Assembly (NCBI GenBank): GCA_029567325.1
Contig: JAKQLF010000327.1
Span: 1-49,349 of the forward strand
Length of the DNA: 49,349 nucleotides
Direction: 5' to 3'
Origin: Bacteroidota bacterium
GTDB taxonomy: Bacteria; Bacteroidota; Bacteroidia; Chitinophagales; Saprospiraceae
Shown: one piece after another, positions 8,767-17,859 of the stretch
How the letters are laid out: the number at the start of each line of letters is the position of its first letter
How positions within the stretch are numbered: the stretch's first letter is position 1
Notes under the pieces: generated by a model
The model's database searches: none
Seen by the model: only the letters and a program-made list of their open reading frames with translations
Told to the model about the DNA's origin: nothing
Position numbers and translations under genes: made by a program

Positions 8767-9227
8767 TATTTAGAAGAATTTGCTGTTGATGTTTCTAATT
8801 TTTTAACCATTGCCATGAAGTTTTTGTGAAAGATTTCTGGAGCTTTATTTGCCAACTCCTTATATCCCCACTGAAGTTTGTGTTCTTGGCCATTTCCTTT
8901 GTGAACCATAAAGTAATACCTATTTCCAGGCTCGTCCAATACTTGCTTATCAAAATTTAATGTTTGGTAAGATTCAAATAATTGACTTGCAATGTCTTTT
9001 TCAAATTTTCCAACTTCTGTAAAGGTGGTGTCGGTATTTCCAGACCTGAATACCAGTCCATTTTCAAGCAGATAATATTGTGATACTGCTCCTGTAAAAC
9101 CGCCACCACTTCCCAAGATGATCATATTTTTGCTGTAATTGGCGGGGTTGATGACCTCTTTGTTACAGGAGAAATTGAGTATGATCAGGAATAATAGGGC
9201 TGAAAATGGGTGATAATTTTTATTCAT
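8766..9227 (-). CDS. Emfourin-like lipoprotein, candidate inhibitor of the adjacent M4 protease
   Basis: A 153-residue lipoprotein with an SPII signal (ALLFLIILNFSC, lipidated Cys at about 21). The mature part has a Gly-rich opening strand (IILGSGGGFTGAVSQYYLL), an acidic helix and a late strand (NRYYFMVHKGNGQEHKLQWG). This order resembles emfourin, the small M4-protease inhibitor first found beside protealysin. The likeness is by eye and weak; related Bacteroidota lipoproteins without a protease neighbour also seem to exist. Context is the stronger argument: its stop codon overlaps the M4 protease start by one base. A lipid anchor would keep the inhibitor in the envelope while the protease passes to the T9SS. 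A canonical promoter ends five bases before the ATG. Confidence 0.5.
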   Translation of the reverse strand: MNKNYHPFSALLFLIILNFSCNKEVINPANYSKNMIILGSGGGFTGAVSQYYLLENGLVFRSGNTDTTFTEVGKFEKDIASQLFESYQTLNFDKQVLDEPGNRYYFMVHKGNGQEHKLQWGYKELANKAPEIFHKNFMAMVKKLETSTANSSK

Positions 9228-9232
9228 AATTC

Positions 9233-9263
9233 CAAAGATATTGGATGTCAGATTGTTGCCAAA
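9233..9263 (-). promoter_or_regulatory. Canonical Bacteroidota promoter (TTTG-N19-TATCTTTG) for the lipoprotein-protease operon
   Basis: On the minus strand TTTG (9263-9260), 19 bases, then TATCTTTG (9240-9233). Both boxes and spacing match the Bacteroidota consensus. Only five bases separate the -7 box from ATG 9227, so the transcript should start at or next to the start codon (leaderless). Confidence 0.6.
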
Positions 9264-9713
9264 ATATTGATGCAGTTATTTAATATTCTTTGTAATTTTT
9301 AGGACGTTGATGTGGGCTAAAGGTAACCATTTGTCTTCTTCTCAATGTTGTCGGTGTTCAGACATGGGAAATAAAAGGAAAAAAGTTGGAGTTCCATAGG
9401 AACGGCCCATATGACGGAGAGTCTTTTTCAAGGGAGAATTTGTTTCATCCATGAAGGACAGGTTTATGATCTTTACTAAATTGTATTCAAGAATTGTAGT
9501 TGTTTACCATTATAAACAAGCATTTCTGACTCACCTCTGGAGGTACATTAACAAACAATTTTCAATAAGGCAAAGACATTTTTCATTTAATTATTTAAAT
9601 TTGTCTAGATCTTTACCAAAAGTCTATCACAAGTCAATCAATCAATGCTATAGAAAGTTTATGGATCGATTGCATGCTATGAACAAGCTTATACCTACAA
9701 AAATTAAATTAAT
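9264..9713. other. Gap between the protease operon and the haloperoxidase gene
   Basis: No gene supported. It holds small inverted repeats (GTTCC-ATA-GGAAC at 9391-9403 and CCTCTGGAGG near 9536). A 98-codon open frame at 9451-9747 has no recognisable protein character and runs into the haloperoxidase gene in another frame. Confidence 0.5.
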
Positions 9714-11039
9714 ATGCAGAAAGCTTTCCAAAAGTTATTTTTTCTAAGTTTAATATTGTTGTTTTTTTCCTGCCAAGATGAAGAAGTTACTCCATCGACG
9801 ACAGACAAATATTCCCACAATGTTGCTTCATCTTGGGTAAACTTGGCGCTTGACATGGTTAAAAATAGTCCGGGATTTAGTCCGCCAGTTGCCGCACGAA
9901 CTTATGGGTATTTAGGATTAGCAATGTACGAAGCAGCACGCCCCGGCATCACAGGTTATAAAACATTGGGTGGGCAAATCAATGGACTTTCGGAAGAAGC
10001 CATTCCAGATGCCGAACCAGGATTGGAATACAATTGGGCTTTGGCCGTCAATGCTGCAGCGGCAGAAATATTACACGCTTGTATGGATGGCGCTCGTGCA
10101 GAAAATGCGGGTATCATCGAAAGTAATTTAGCCGTTCAAACAAGCTTGTTCAAATCTGACAATTCAGTTGCGGTTGTGGAGCGTTCTCTTGCATATGGCC
10201 AACAAGTTGGACAGGCAATAGTTAAATTTGCAGGATCAGATGGTCAAGCAGAGTGTTATAAATCAAATTTTCCAGCGAATTTTAAGGTTCCTACAGGAAA
10301 TGGCTTTTGGGTTCCAACCAGCGCACAATTAATTCCACTACAGCCATACTGGGGCAATGTGCGAAGCTTTGGACCAGGAAATCCAGATGTGGCAGTAGAC
10401 CCTCCATTGCCATACTCGACAGAACCAACATCACCATTTTACAAAGAAGCCGAGGATGTTTATTTGATTTCACAAGGTCTTTCAGCAAGTCAAAAAACGA
10501 TCGCAGAATATTGGAGCGATGATCCTGGAAAAACGGCTACTCCGCCAGGACATTCTTTATCAATCGCCAAAATTGTGGTCAGTAAACAAGGTGTAAACTT
10601 GGGCAAAGCGGTAGAAACGTATGCAAAAGTCGGAATGGCCGTGCATGATGCTTTTGTTTCTTGCTGGAAAACTAAGTATCAATATAATCTGGTCAGGCCA
10701 ATTACTTATATCAGACAACAAATGAATCAATCATGGACACCCATTTTGCCCACACCACCATTTCCAGAATATACCAGTGGCCACTCTGTCCAGTCAGGTG
10801 CAGCAGCACAGGTTTTGGAAAGTCTTTATGGTTTTGAATATGCTTTTAAAGATAATACACACGAACAAAGAAGTGACATCAATGGGACGCCTCGCAATTA
10901 TGTCTCTTTTGCTGATTTTGCAAATGAAGCTGCAATCAGTCGATTTTATGGAGGCATTCATTATAAAAAAGCCATCTTTGAGGGTGTAGGACAAGGTAGA
11001 TTAGTTGGGTTGAATGTATTGAAACTACAGTTTAAGTAG
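9714..11039 (+). CDS. Vanadium-dependent haloperoxidase/PAP2-like lipoprotein
   Basis: A 441-residue exported lipoprotein (SPII signal KLFFLSLILLFFSC) of the vanadium haloperoxidase/acid phosphatase superfamily. The vanadate or phosphate site is visible as three blocks: KYQYNLVRP (K-x6-R-P), YTSGHSVQSG (S-G-H) and SRFYGGIHY (S-R-x5-H). The Asp often found four residues after the last His is Ala here (HYKKA), which may mean phosphatase or altered activity rather than halide oxidation. Length suits the bacterial VHPO-like group. The gene stands alone on the plus strand and converges with the susD gene. Family is firm; substrate is open. Confidence 0.85.
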   Translation: MQKAFQKLFFLSLILLFFSCQDEEVTPSTTDKYSHNVASSWVNLALDMVKNSPGFSPPVAARTYGYLGLAMYEAARPGITGYKTLGGQINGLSEEAIPDAEPGLEYNWALAVNAAAAEILHACMDGARAENAGIIESNLAVQTSLFKSDNSVAVVERSLAYGQQVGQAIVKFAGSDGQAECYKSNFPANFKVPTGNGFWVPTSAQLIPLQPYWGNVRSFGPGNPDVAVDPPLPYSTEPTSPFYKEAEDVYLISQGLSASQKTIAEYWSDDPGKTATPPGHSLSIAKIVVSKQGVNLGKAVETYAKVGMAVHDAFVSCWKTKYQYNLVRPITYIRQQMNQSWTPILPTPPFPEYTSGHSVQSGAAAQVLESLYGFEYAFKDNTHEQRSDINGTPRNYVSFADFANEAAISRFYGGIHYKKAIFEGVGQGRLVGLNVLKLQFK

Positions 11040-11360
11040 CAGAGCGTATATAAAATGGTTCAGAATTAACTTTAAATATACTCCAGACGAGAGATGAAGG
11101 ACGAAAGATGAAAGTTCAATAAATTTCAACAATATCAAAAACCGCTTTGAAAAATACTTTCATTTTATTGAAGTTTACATTAATCCAGAACATGAAACAA
11201 TTAATGTAATAAAAAGAGAATTTATTTTTTCCCTTGAAGAGCAATTATAAAAAATTGGAAAGAGACGGTATTTGACTAATAACGATCCCTTTTTTCTCAT
11301 ACCTATGGCTTACATGCCTTTTTTCTTTCGACTTTTTTATTCCGAACTATTGTAAAATAA
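11040..11360. other. Gap between convergent genes
   Basis: Contains a short word-like repeat (11088-11117, reverse-complement relative of the stretch near 16828) and a 43-codon open stretch without a start codon (about 11120-11250) that could be a gene relic. No gene is supported. Confidence 0.4.
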
Positions 11361-11392
11361 AAGAAGGGCAGTGTTACATCACCGCCCTTCTT
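11361..11392 (-). terminator. Terminator of the susC-susD operon
   Basis: Perfect 9-bp stem AAGAAGGGC/GCCCTTCTT with a further GTG/CAC pairing inside, followed on the minus strand by a T-rich stretch (TTATTTTAC). It lies 38 bases after the susD stop. Confidence 0.7.
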
Positions 11393-11430
11393 ATGTTAGT
11401 CCAAATCAAAATCGGAAGAATAATCTAATA

Positions 11431-13017
11431 TTATTTAAGCAACCACATCTTATCATTGATGTCGTCTTTTCCACCAAATTGTGCCATGATGGATGACTCA
11501 TAATTTGCCTGATTGGTGGTTCTTTCAGAATAAGGGTATTGCCATCTCAACGCAATCCTTTCTGAATTACCGGTTCCAACACCTACATAAAATTTTGGAA
11601 ATCCAGTCCTTCTCCAGTTGAAATAAGCTTCCATTCCTGAATTCATGAAGAAGGCCAAATACTTTTGAGTGAGGATTTGTTCCAAACCTTTCGCGTCAGC
11701 AGTGTATTTTACATTTGCTTGGGTTAAATAAGAACCATTCAAATTAAAATTATAATTGAAAGAAGCAAAGTCAGAGGCGTTTTTGCCACCAGTTTTTGAA
11801 TAGGTGAATGTGTTAGCACCATCTTTAATTCCATAAAATTCGAAAGAAGCCTTGATACCGTTTTCATACCAATTTTGAGCAGAACCTGCAGCCCAACCTC
11901 TGTGAATGCCTTCTGCAATGTTGAAACACATCTCCGGATAACCCACGATGAAAGTTGCTTCACCTTCGTAATTGGTATAGTATCTATTGCGATTTTGGAA
12001 AGAATAAGAACCTGGCGCAAAAGTTCCATTACTTGTTCCAGCTTTGAATGACATGTCTGCCAAATCTTCTCCTGAACTAGCCCCATGATATGCAGCGAAA
12101 TCACTTGCAGGTTTTCCAGCTTTCAATTCTGAACCAGCAGGCTCTGAAGTCACAAATAATCGAGGATCTTGTCTTTCTTTCAATCTATCTATGTACGCAG
12201 CAGACATATTCTGTCTGGTAGCATCAAATCCAAAGTTATCGGGATTTGATGGATATTTGTTGAAGTTATTGGAAACAAACTCAAGATTATCACCCAATCC
12301 TTGTAACAAAGGATATTTTCCAGGATTAGTAAGGATAGCAGCGAATCTGCCTTTGATGTTAAGGTCTGGATCACTTTCTTTAGCACTCAAAGTCGTTAAA
12401 ATTCTCAATTGAAAAGCATTGACCACTTTTTGCCATTTTGCCAAATCACCTCCAAAATAAATATCACCAGCTACATTGTTGTTTCCTTTATTGACCAAAG
12501 TCGCAATTTCATCATTGGATTCCTCCAACCATTTCAATATCTGCACGTATATTTCCTTTTGTGAATTGTATGCAGGTTCAAAATTTTCAACACCTTTCAA
12601 CGCATCATTGAGTGGCAAATCACCCACTCTTTTGGTCATTTGATCGTAGAAAAATGCTCTGAAAAATTTGCCCAATGCGCTGTAAGGATTTACTGTCTCA
12701 GCCCCAGCATTGATCGCCTCTTCTTCCATCTTCACCACATTTTTCAAAGTGATGAAATGATTTGGCATTTCCGACCAAGTGTATTCGTTGGTAGCGTAAT
12801 AATTATAATTAGAACAGTAGAATTGATTCCACCTCATCTCACCACTGAATGCCCGACCTGTACTGTTGTACATTTGGAATTCAATATTATTCAAAATCAA
12901 AGAAGCAGGAGCGGTGACTGGTCTGTTTGGGTCCTTTTCCAAATCTTCAAAATTGTCCTCGCATCCAAAGGTAGTCACTAAAAAAAGTGCTCCTATCAAT
13001 ATGATTAATTTATTCAT
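11431..13017 (-). CDS. SusD/RagB-type nutrient-binding outer-membrane lipoprotein (SusD-like_2)
   Basis: A 528-residue surface lipoprotein (signal LIILIGALFLVTTFGC, lipid Cys about 19) that acts with a SusC-type channel by capturing substrate and closing the barrel like a lid. The start of the mature part, EDLEKDPNRPVTAP, is characteristic of the SusD-like_2 subfamily. The helical middle (AYNSQKEIYVQILKWLEESNDEI) and the C-terminal ALRWQYPYSERTTNQANYE also fit. It follows the susC gene by 33 bases and ends at a strong terminator. No glycosidase, peptidase or sigma/anti-sigma gene is adjacent, so the nutrient cannot be guessed; many SusD-like_2 pairs import peptides or metal complexes rather than glycans. 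Confidence 0.93.
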   Translation of the reverse strand: MNKLIILIGALFLVTTFGCEDNFEDLEKDPNRPVTAPASLILNNIEFQMYNSTGRAFSGEMRWNQFYCSNYNYYATNEYTWSEMPNHFITLKNVVKMEEEAINAGAETVNPYSALGKFFRAFFYDQMTKRVGDLPLNDALKGVENFEPAYNSQKEIYVQILKWLEESNDEIATLVNKGNNNVAGDIYFGGDLAKWQKVVNAFQLRILTTLSAKESDPDLNIKGRFAAILTNPGKYPLLQGLGDNLEFVSNNFNKYPSNPDNFGFDATRQNMSAAYIDRLKERQDPRLFVTSEPAGSELKAGKPASDFAAYHGASSGEDLADMSFKAGTSNGTFAPGSYSFQNRNRYYTNYEGEATFIVGYPEMCFNIAEGIHRGWAAGSAQNWYENGIKASFEFYGIKDGANTFTYSKTGGKNASDFASFNYNFNLNGSYLTQANVKYTADAKGLEQILTQKYLAFFMNSGMEAYFNWRRTGFPKFYVGVGTGNSERIALRWQYPYSERTTNQANYESSIMAQFGGKDDINDKMWLLK

Positions 13018-13050
13018 CTCTTTTAATTTTTAATTATTTTAGAAATAAGT

Positions 13051-16000
13051 TTAGAAGTTGAAATTGATATTCACTCCATATCTTCTGGTTGAAGGAGTTT
13101 GTACATCTGATGAACCACCGCTGATGTACTGATTGAGGTCAATGTCTTTCTTCTCAGCAAAATAAAGTAAGTTTCTTCCCACGAATGAAATACCCACGTT
13201 TTGGATGGATTTACCAAACCATTTCTGAGGCAATGTGTATCCAACAACCACTTCACGAAGCATGCCGAAAGATCTGCTCATCAAATTACCTTCGTCTGAA
13301 TTGTAATATCTACTTACCCAGTCTTGAAGGAATTGTTTGGTATCATTTGGTTTGTATGTTAAAGCTCCATAGTTGGTTACCAAACCATTCGCATCAAAGT
13401 TTAAGCTCGTTTCATTTGAAATTTGCACGCCTTCACCAACATAAGATTTGACTCCCAAGTAATCTTGATATCTTGCTTCTCCATATTCACCTTGTACAGT
13501 AGCAATGTGTCTACCACCTCTGAATGTTTGTTTTTGAACGTAATTGGAAATTACTCCCCCAATTCTTCCATCAAATTGGAAACTCAAACTCACTGTTTTG
13601 TAAGATAATCTGTTGTTGATACCAAAAACAAAATCAGGGTTGATGTTTCCTAAATATTGTGCTACTGGCGCATAAATTGGTCGACCACTTGCATCATTGA
13701 TGATTTGACCTTCAGGATTTCTTACGAATGCTCTGCCATAGTATTTGTCAACTCTGTCGCCTACTTTAAAGAAGTTGTTCAAACTTTCAACACCTGGGTA
13801 AATCTCCGTGAGCTTTTCCTGATAAGTGGACCAGTTTGCTAAGAAATTCCATGAGAATCCGTTTGGATCGAGTATTGGACTTCCTGACAATGACAATTCT
13901 ACACCTTTTTTCTGTGTTTTGATACCATTTACGAGCGCAGATGTATAACCTGATGTGCTAGAAACTGGAAGCGCAAATATTTTTGGACCTTCATTAGAAA
14001 TAAAATAAGTTGCATCAAAACCAATTCGATTATCCAAAAACTTAAGGTCAATACCCAATTCTGTTTGAGAAGTTGAACTCGGTTTAAGGTTTGGATTATT
14101 GAGTTGGTTTGTGAATACCGCTGATGGCTGGTTGTTGTAATTTGTTACGATTGAGTAAACCGCAGAGTTCTGATAGGTTGGTCCATCATATGGCGAAAAA
14201 TATTGTTCACCATAACCAATAGGATAAGATGATACTGGAGTTGCTCCGATAGATGATTGTGTAAGACCATCTTTCACATTGGCATAAGAAGCCCTTACTT
14301 TACCGTAAGAAATGAAGGTTGGCATTGGGAGGTAATCTGTAAATGATGACGCCAATGAAACAGAAGGATAGAAGAATGTATTGTTTCCCGCAGGAAGGGT
14401 AGAAAGTTTATCAACCCTACCAGTCGTAGATAAGGTAATCAAATTTTTCAACGTAAAGTCTGCAGAATAATATCCAGAATATACGCTCATATCAGATTTG
14501 AAGTTTGCCAATCTTACTGGATTTGATGAATTATTGAAGTTGTATAAACCAGGTACATTCAAATAATCAGTTGTTCCAAATTCTGAATTATAATTAAAAC
14601 TTCTGACGTTACCACCTGCCCAAATTTTTGAATTCAAACCCTTTATAAGGTCTTTGTCAAATCTTACTAAGATATCTGTATTGTTTTCGAAAAGGCTTCT
14701 GCGATCTTCTCTATAATCTCCTCTTCTTTCATCTCTACCATAAGAACCAGCGGAGTATGGCATTTTCTCTGTTCTGAGTAAATCCCAAGTTGTTACTTGT
14801 GTTCTCACCATCACATCCATGAAGGGAGTTATGTCATATGTCATGCTAGCTTGGCCAATCACGTCTGTTTTGTGGTGACTTCTCAACCATTCGTAACTCA
14901 TGAAATAGGGATTGTTGTATCGTTGGTATTCGGCATATACTTGTTGAATACCTTCTTTACCTGGCTGCCAGTAGTTTTTCATATCGTCGATGTTCCAATC
15001 CGCAGCACCCCAGAAAATCATGTTGTATATGATTGAGTTTGGACCGTAGTTGATGTCTGGATAGTTAGGACTGTTTTGTCTATTGTATTGAAGTCCTGAA
15101 GAGAATTTCAACTTTGAAGAAAAGGCATAATCAGTTACCATATTGAAGTTGACGATGTTTAATTTGGTATTGGGAACCAGGCCTTTTTGATAAGTATTGG
15201 AACCAGAAATTCTGAAGTTGTATTTGTCACCTGAAGAGGCCAATGCAATGTTGTTGGTACTTAAAATACCTGGCTCAAGGAAACGTGTCAAGTTATCTTT
15301 TCCTCTTGCTACATAAGGTGTTCCTTGTCTGATGCCTGTTGCTGGATCTACAGGTGAATCATATTGTGGAATAGGTTGACCGTCAAATTTTGGTCCCCAA
15401 CCACCATCATAATCTCCGTCATTGAGTCCACCGCCTTTTCCATCGACAAAGGCATATTTACCGTGGTCACCAGGGCCGTATTCATCTTGTACTTTTGGAA
15501 GTGCAATGAAGCCATTGTCAACCATGGTTGAACTGTTGAAGTCAATTTGGAAACCTCTTTTGTCTTTAGATCCTCTTTTTGTAGTTACAAGGATGGCGCC
15601 ATTTTTACCCCTGAAACCATACAATGCTGAAGCCGATGCTCCTTTCAAAACAGAATAAGTTTCAATATCATCTGGGTTGATGTTCCAAGTATCTGAGTTT
15701 ACAGGGACACCATCCACAACAAATAAGATGTCGGTATTACCTCTCAAAGAGATATTTGGCTTTCTCAATAATTCTGGTTGAGCGCCAATGGTCAAACCAG
15801 CAACTTTTCCAGCCAATGCATTGATGGCGTTTGGTTCTCTGGCTTTTGTTGTAGCTGCTCCATCTACAGATTGGATAGCCACACCAATTCTTCTGGAATC
15901 TTTTTTGATACCCAAGGCAGTAACTACCACCTCCTGGATGGTCACCCCTTCACTCATTATAAACTCAATTTTGCTTCTTTCACCTACTAATTCTTGTCTA

Positions 16001-16251
16001 GTTTCATATCCTATATAAGAAGATTCAATGATGTCAGTAGATTTCACACCTTCTAATACAAAGTTTCCATCAGCGTCAGAAATTGTGCCTGTAGTAGTGC
16101 CAACAATCAGGATATTTACCCCGATCAAGGCTTCATTGGTACGGTAATCAATTACCTTTCCGGTAATCGTTTTTTGTGCATAACTACTTATACTTGAAAG
16201 CATAAGTAACATGACACAAACATGCTTTGCCAGCGTGTAAAGTTTTTTCAT
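13051..16251 (-). CDS. SusC/RagA-family TonB-linked outer-membrane protein
   Basis: A 1066-residue TonB-dependent transporter. A signal peptide (about 1-25, ending SSYAQ) is followed by a carboxypeptidase-D-like Ig domain (TITGKVIDYRTNEALIGVNI ... DGNFVLEGV), a TonB-box-like segment and the SusC/RagA plug signature (EVVVTALGIKKDSRR ... ISLRGNTDILFVVDGVPV). The 22-stranded barrel fills the rest and ends RRYGVNINFNF with the terminal Phe expected of outer-membrane barrels. It is first in a two-gene operon with the SusD-like lipoprotein and imports an unknown ligand using TonB energy. Confidence 0.96.
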   Translation of the reverse strand: MKKLYTLAKHVCVMLLMLSSISSYAQKTITGKVIDYRTNEALIGVNILIVGTTTGTISDADGNFVLEGVKSTDIIESSYIGYETRQELVGERSKIEFIMSEGVTIQEVVVTALGIKKDSRRIGVAIQSVDGAATTKAREPNAINALAGKVAGLTIGAQPELLRKPNISLRGNTDILFVVDGVPVNSDTWNINPDDIETYSVLKGASASALYGFRGKNGAILVTTKRGSKDKRGFQIDFNSSTMVDNGFIALPKVQDEYGPGDHGKYAFVDGKGGGLNDGDYDGGWGPKFDGQPIPQYDSPVDPATGIRQGTPYVARGKDNLTRFLEPGILSTNNIALASSGDKYNFRISGSNTYQKGLVPNTKLNIVNFNMVTDYAFSSKLKFSSGLQYNRQNSPNYPDINYGPNSIIYNMIFWGAADWNIDDMKNYWQPGKEGIQQVYAEYQRYNNPYFMSYEWLRSHHKTDVIGQASMTYDITPFMDVMVRTQVTTWDLLRTEKMPYSAGSYGRDERRGDYREDRRSLFENNTDILVRFDKDLIKGLNSKIWAGGNVRSFNYNSEFGTTDYLNVPGLYNFNNSSNPVRLANFKSDMSVYSGYYSADFTLKNLITLSTTGRVDKLSTLPAGNNTFFYPSVSLASSFTDYLPMPTFISYGKVRASYANVKDGLTQSSIGATPVSSYPIGYGEQYFSPYDGPTYQNSAVYSIVTNYNNQPSAVFTNQLNNPNLKPSSTSQTELGIDLKFLDNRIGFDATYFISNEGPKIFALPVSSTSGYTSALVNGIKTQKKGVELSLSGSPILDPNGFSWNFLANWSTYQEKLTEIYPGVESLNNFFKVGDRVDKYYGRAFVRNPEGQIINDASGRPIYAPVAQYLGNINPDFVFGINNRLSYKTVSLSFQFDGRIGGVISNYVQKQTFRGGRHIATVQGEYGEARYQDYLGVKSYVGEGVQISNETSLNFDANGLVTNYGALTYKPNDTKQFLQDWVSRYYNSDEGNLMSRSFGMLREVVVGYTLPQKWFGKSIQNVGISFVGRNLLYFAEKKDIDLNQYISGGSSDVQTPSTRRYGVNINFNF

Positions 16252-16965
16252 TTGTCAATTAATTGTATATTGTTTAATAAATGAGATTGGAAATCTGATA
16301 AAAGTCTTGTAATTATCAACTTCCGGATTAAGCTGCAAATCTCTGATTATTAATACTTTGGAATGGAATGTGACATATTATGGAATGTTTAATATCTGAC
16401 ACCATGTATGTTAACTATGTTGCCATAATGTAAATTTAATCTTATAAAATTTCAGGCCTATTTTATTTATATATTTAATTCTATTCGGTGTTCGCACTTT
16501 TTAATGCTTACCATTTTACCATTGTGTTTTATAATTATAGCAATGGAGTTTGGCTTTCAAAATTTTGTTTGGAAAGGATCAAAACAAAAACTTAATATAT
16601 GTTATTAAAGTGTTAAGGATTTTTGAAGTGGGATATTAAGTTATTGTTACGTGTGCGGTTTCATAGAAGAGAACTTATGTCCAAGAAAAAAAATGCTGGC
16701 AAATTCAACCCCAATTCGGGGTTGTCAAAATTTGGGTATTTGATTTCCCCGAGCTTCGCACGGGGCTAATCAAGTTGAACCCTGTCAGGGTTCAGCACAT
16801 TCACCACCTTATAATTGGCATTTTCTTTCGTCCTTCGTCTCTAATCTCTCATCTCACTCGAAGCTCGAAGCTCGTGGCTTGTGGCGCTAATGGCCCGTGG
16901 CTCAAGCAACATGGCATGAAAACCATTTACTTCCCACATTCGTTTAGATATTAAACCATAAAATT
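16252..16965. other. Long gap upstream of susC with three palindromes and word-like repeats
   Basis: Divergent gap expected to hold the susC promoter (minus) and the promoter of the plus-strand lipoprotein gene; I cannot place either convincingly. 16706-16793 has three small palindromes and 16828-16911 a degenerate repeat (GCTCG and CATCTC words). Confidence 0.5.
16706..16793. repeat. Cluster of three perfect small palindromes
   Basis: CAACCCC-AATTC-GGGGTTG (16706-16724), CCCCG-N9-CGGGG (16747-16765, flanked by TTGATT/AATCAA) and GAACCCTG-T-CAGGGTTC (16777-16793). These look like dispersed REP-type elements of Bacteroidota gaps. Confidence 0.65.
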
Positions 16966-17859
16966 ATGCTCATCCATAAAATTGCAATCTTAATCTTCGG
17001 CATTGGATTTTTGAGTTCGTGCCAAAATACCCAACCAGAAAGTGCCGATGATTTTAAAAGGGAAATATCTGGCAAGGAAAAAGATTACTGGTACAACGGC
17101 ACCGCAGAATTGACGAGTTATAAGCTGATGCAATCAAGATATGGTGAGCAACATGTCGGAAATGCTGTTTTGATTTTTGTGACAGAACCATTTTCTCCAA
17201 CCAAGTTTGTCAAAGCAGATAGGGAAGGCAAGGAATATATCAGCGTTTTGAAACTCAATGCCACAAAAAAGTTTGATACAGGAATTTATCCTTATTCATT
17301 GATGACCAGTACTTTTACGCCATTTGAAAATACAGATCATGCTCTGAAAATCTCTTTCAGTGGTCAAGAATGGTGCGGTCATGCCTATATGGAAATGGTC
17401 CATAAGTTTAATCCCGAAGTAGAAGTTGCGTCTTATTTTGAGGGAGAGTCTTTTGATCAAAAGGAGATTCCAGCAGAATTTTATGAAGATGAAATTTGGA
17501 ATTTGATCAGACTAGAAAGTAAAAAACTGAAAACTAGTAAAGCCCAAATGGTACCTTCTTTTGAATTTTTGAGGTTGTACCACAAAGAAGTAAAAGCTTA
17601 TGCTGCTGAAATAACGCTTGAAGAAGGAACAGCAAATACTAAACTGGTGAAGCTGACTTATCCTGATCTCAAAAGGACTTTGGAAATAAAATACACCAAA
17701 GATTTCCCTTTCAAAATATTAGGATGGACGGAGCAAATTTTGATTGATCAGAACACCACCTACACCACTGAAGCTATGCTAAACAAAAGCATCAACTTGG
17801 ATTATTGGACCAAACACAATGTCCAAGACAGTATTTATAGACAACAACTGGGTTTATAA
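16966..17859 (+). CDS. Conserved Bacteroidota lipoprotein of unknown function
   Basis: A 297-residue lipoprotein (SPII signal IAILIFGIGFLSSC, Cys about 19). The core with the patterns DYWYNGTAELTSYKLMQSRYG, TGIYPYSLMTSTFTPF and GQEWCGHAYMEMVHK belongs to a family widespread in Bacteroidota that is sometimes labelled septum formation inhibitor Maf; nothing in the sequence resembles the Maf nucleotide pyrophosphatase, so I do not use that name. It has no coding neighbours within 390 bases. Envelope location is clear; function is unknown. Confidence 0.75.
   Translation: MLIHKIAILIFGIGFLSSCQNTQPESADDFKREISGKEKDYWYNGTAELTSYKLMQSRYGEQHVGNAVLIFVTEPFSPTKFVKADREGKEYISVLKLNATKKFDTGIYPYSLMTSTFTPFENTDHALKISFSGQEWCGHAYMEMVHKFNPEVEVASYFEGESFDQKEIPAEFYEDEIWNLIRLESKKLKTSKAQMVPSFEFLRLYHKEVKAYAAEITLEEGTANTKLVKLTYPDLKRTLEIKYTKDFPFKILGWTEQILIDQNTTYTTEAMLNKSINLDYWTKHNVQDSIYRQQLGL

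Noticed and set aside
9451-9747. 98-codon plus-strand open frame
   Set aside because: No recognisable domain, overlaps the haloperoxidase start in another frame and is rich in rare combinations; probably chance.
11120-11250. 43-codon open stretch (…HFIEVYINPEHETINVIKR…)
   Set aside because: No start codon and preceded by word-like repeats; may be a gene relic but I cannot tie it to a family.
16966-17859. Label 'septum formation inhibitor Maf' for this lipoprotein family
   Set aside because: No Maf-type nucleotide pyrophosphatase motif; it is an exported lipoprotein.
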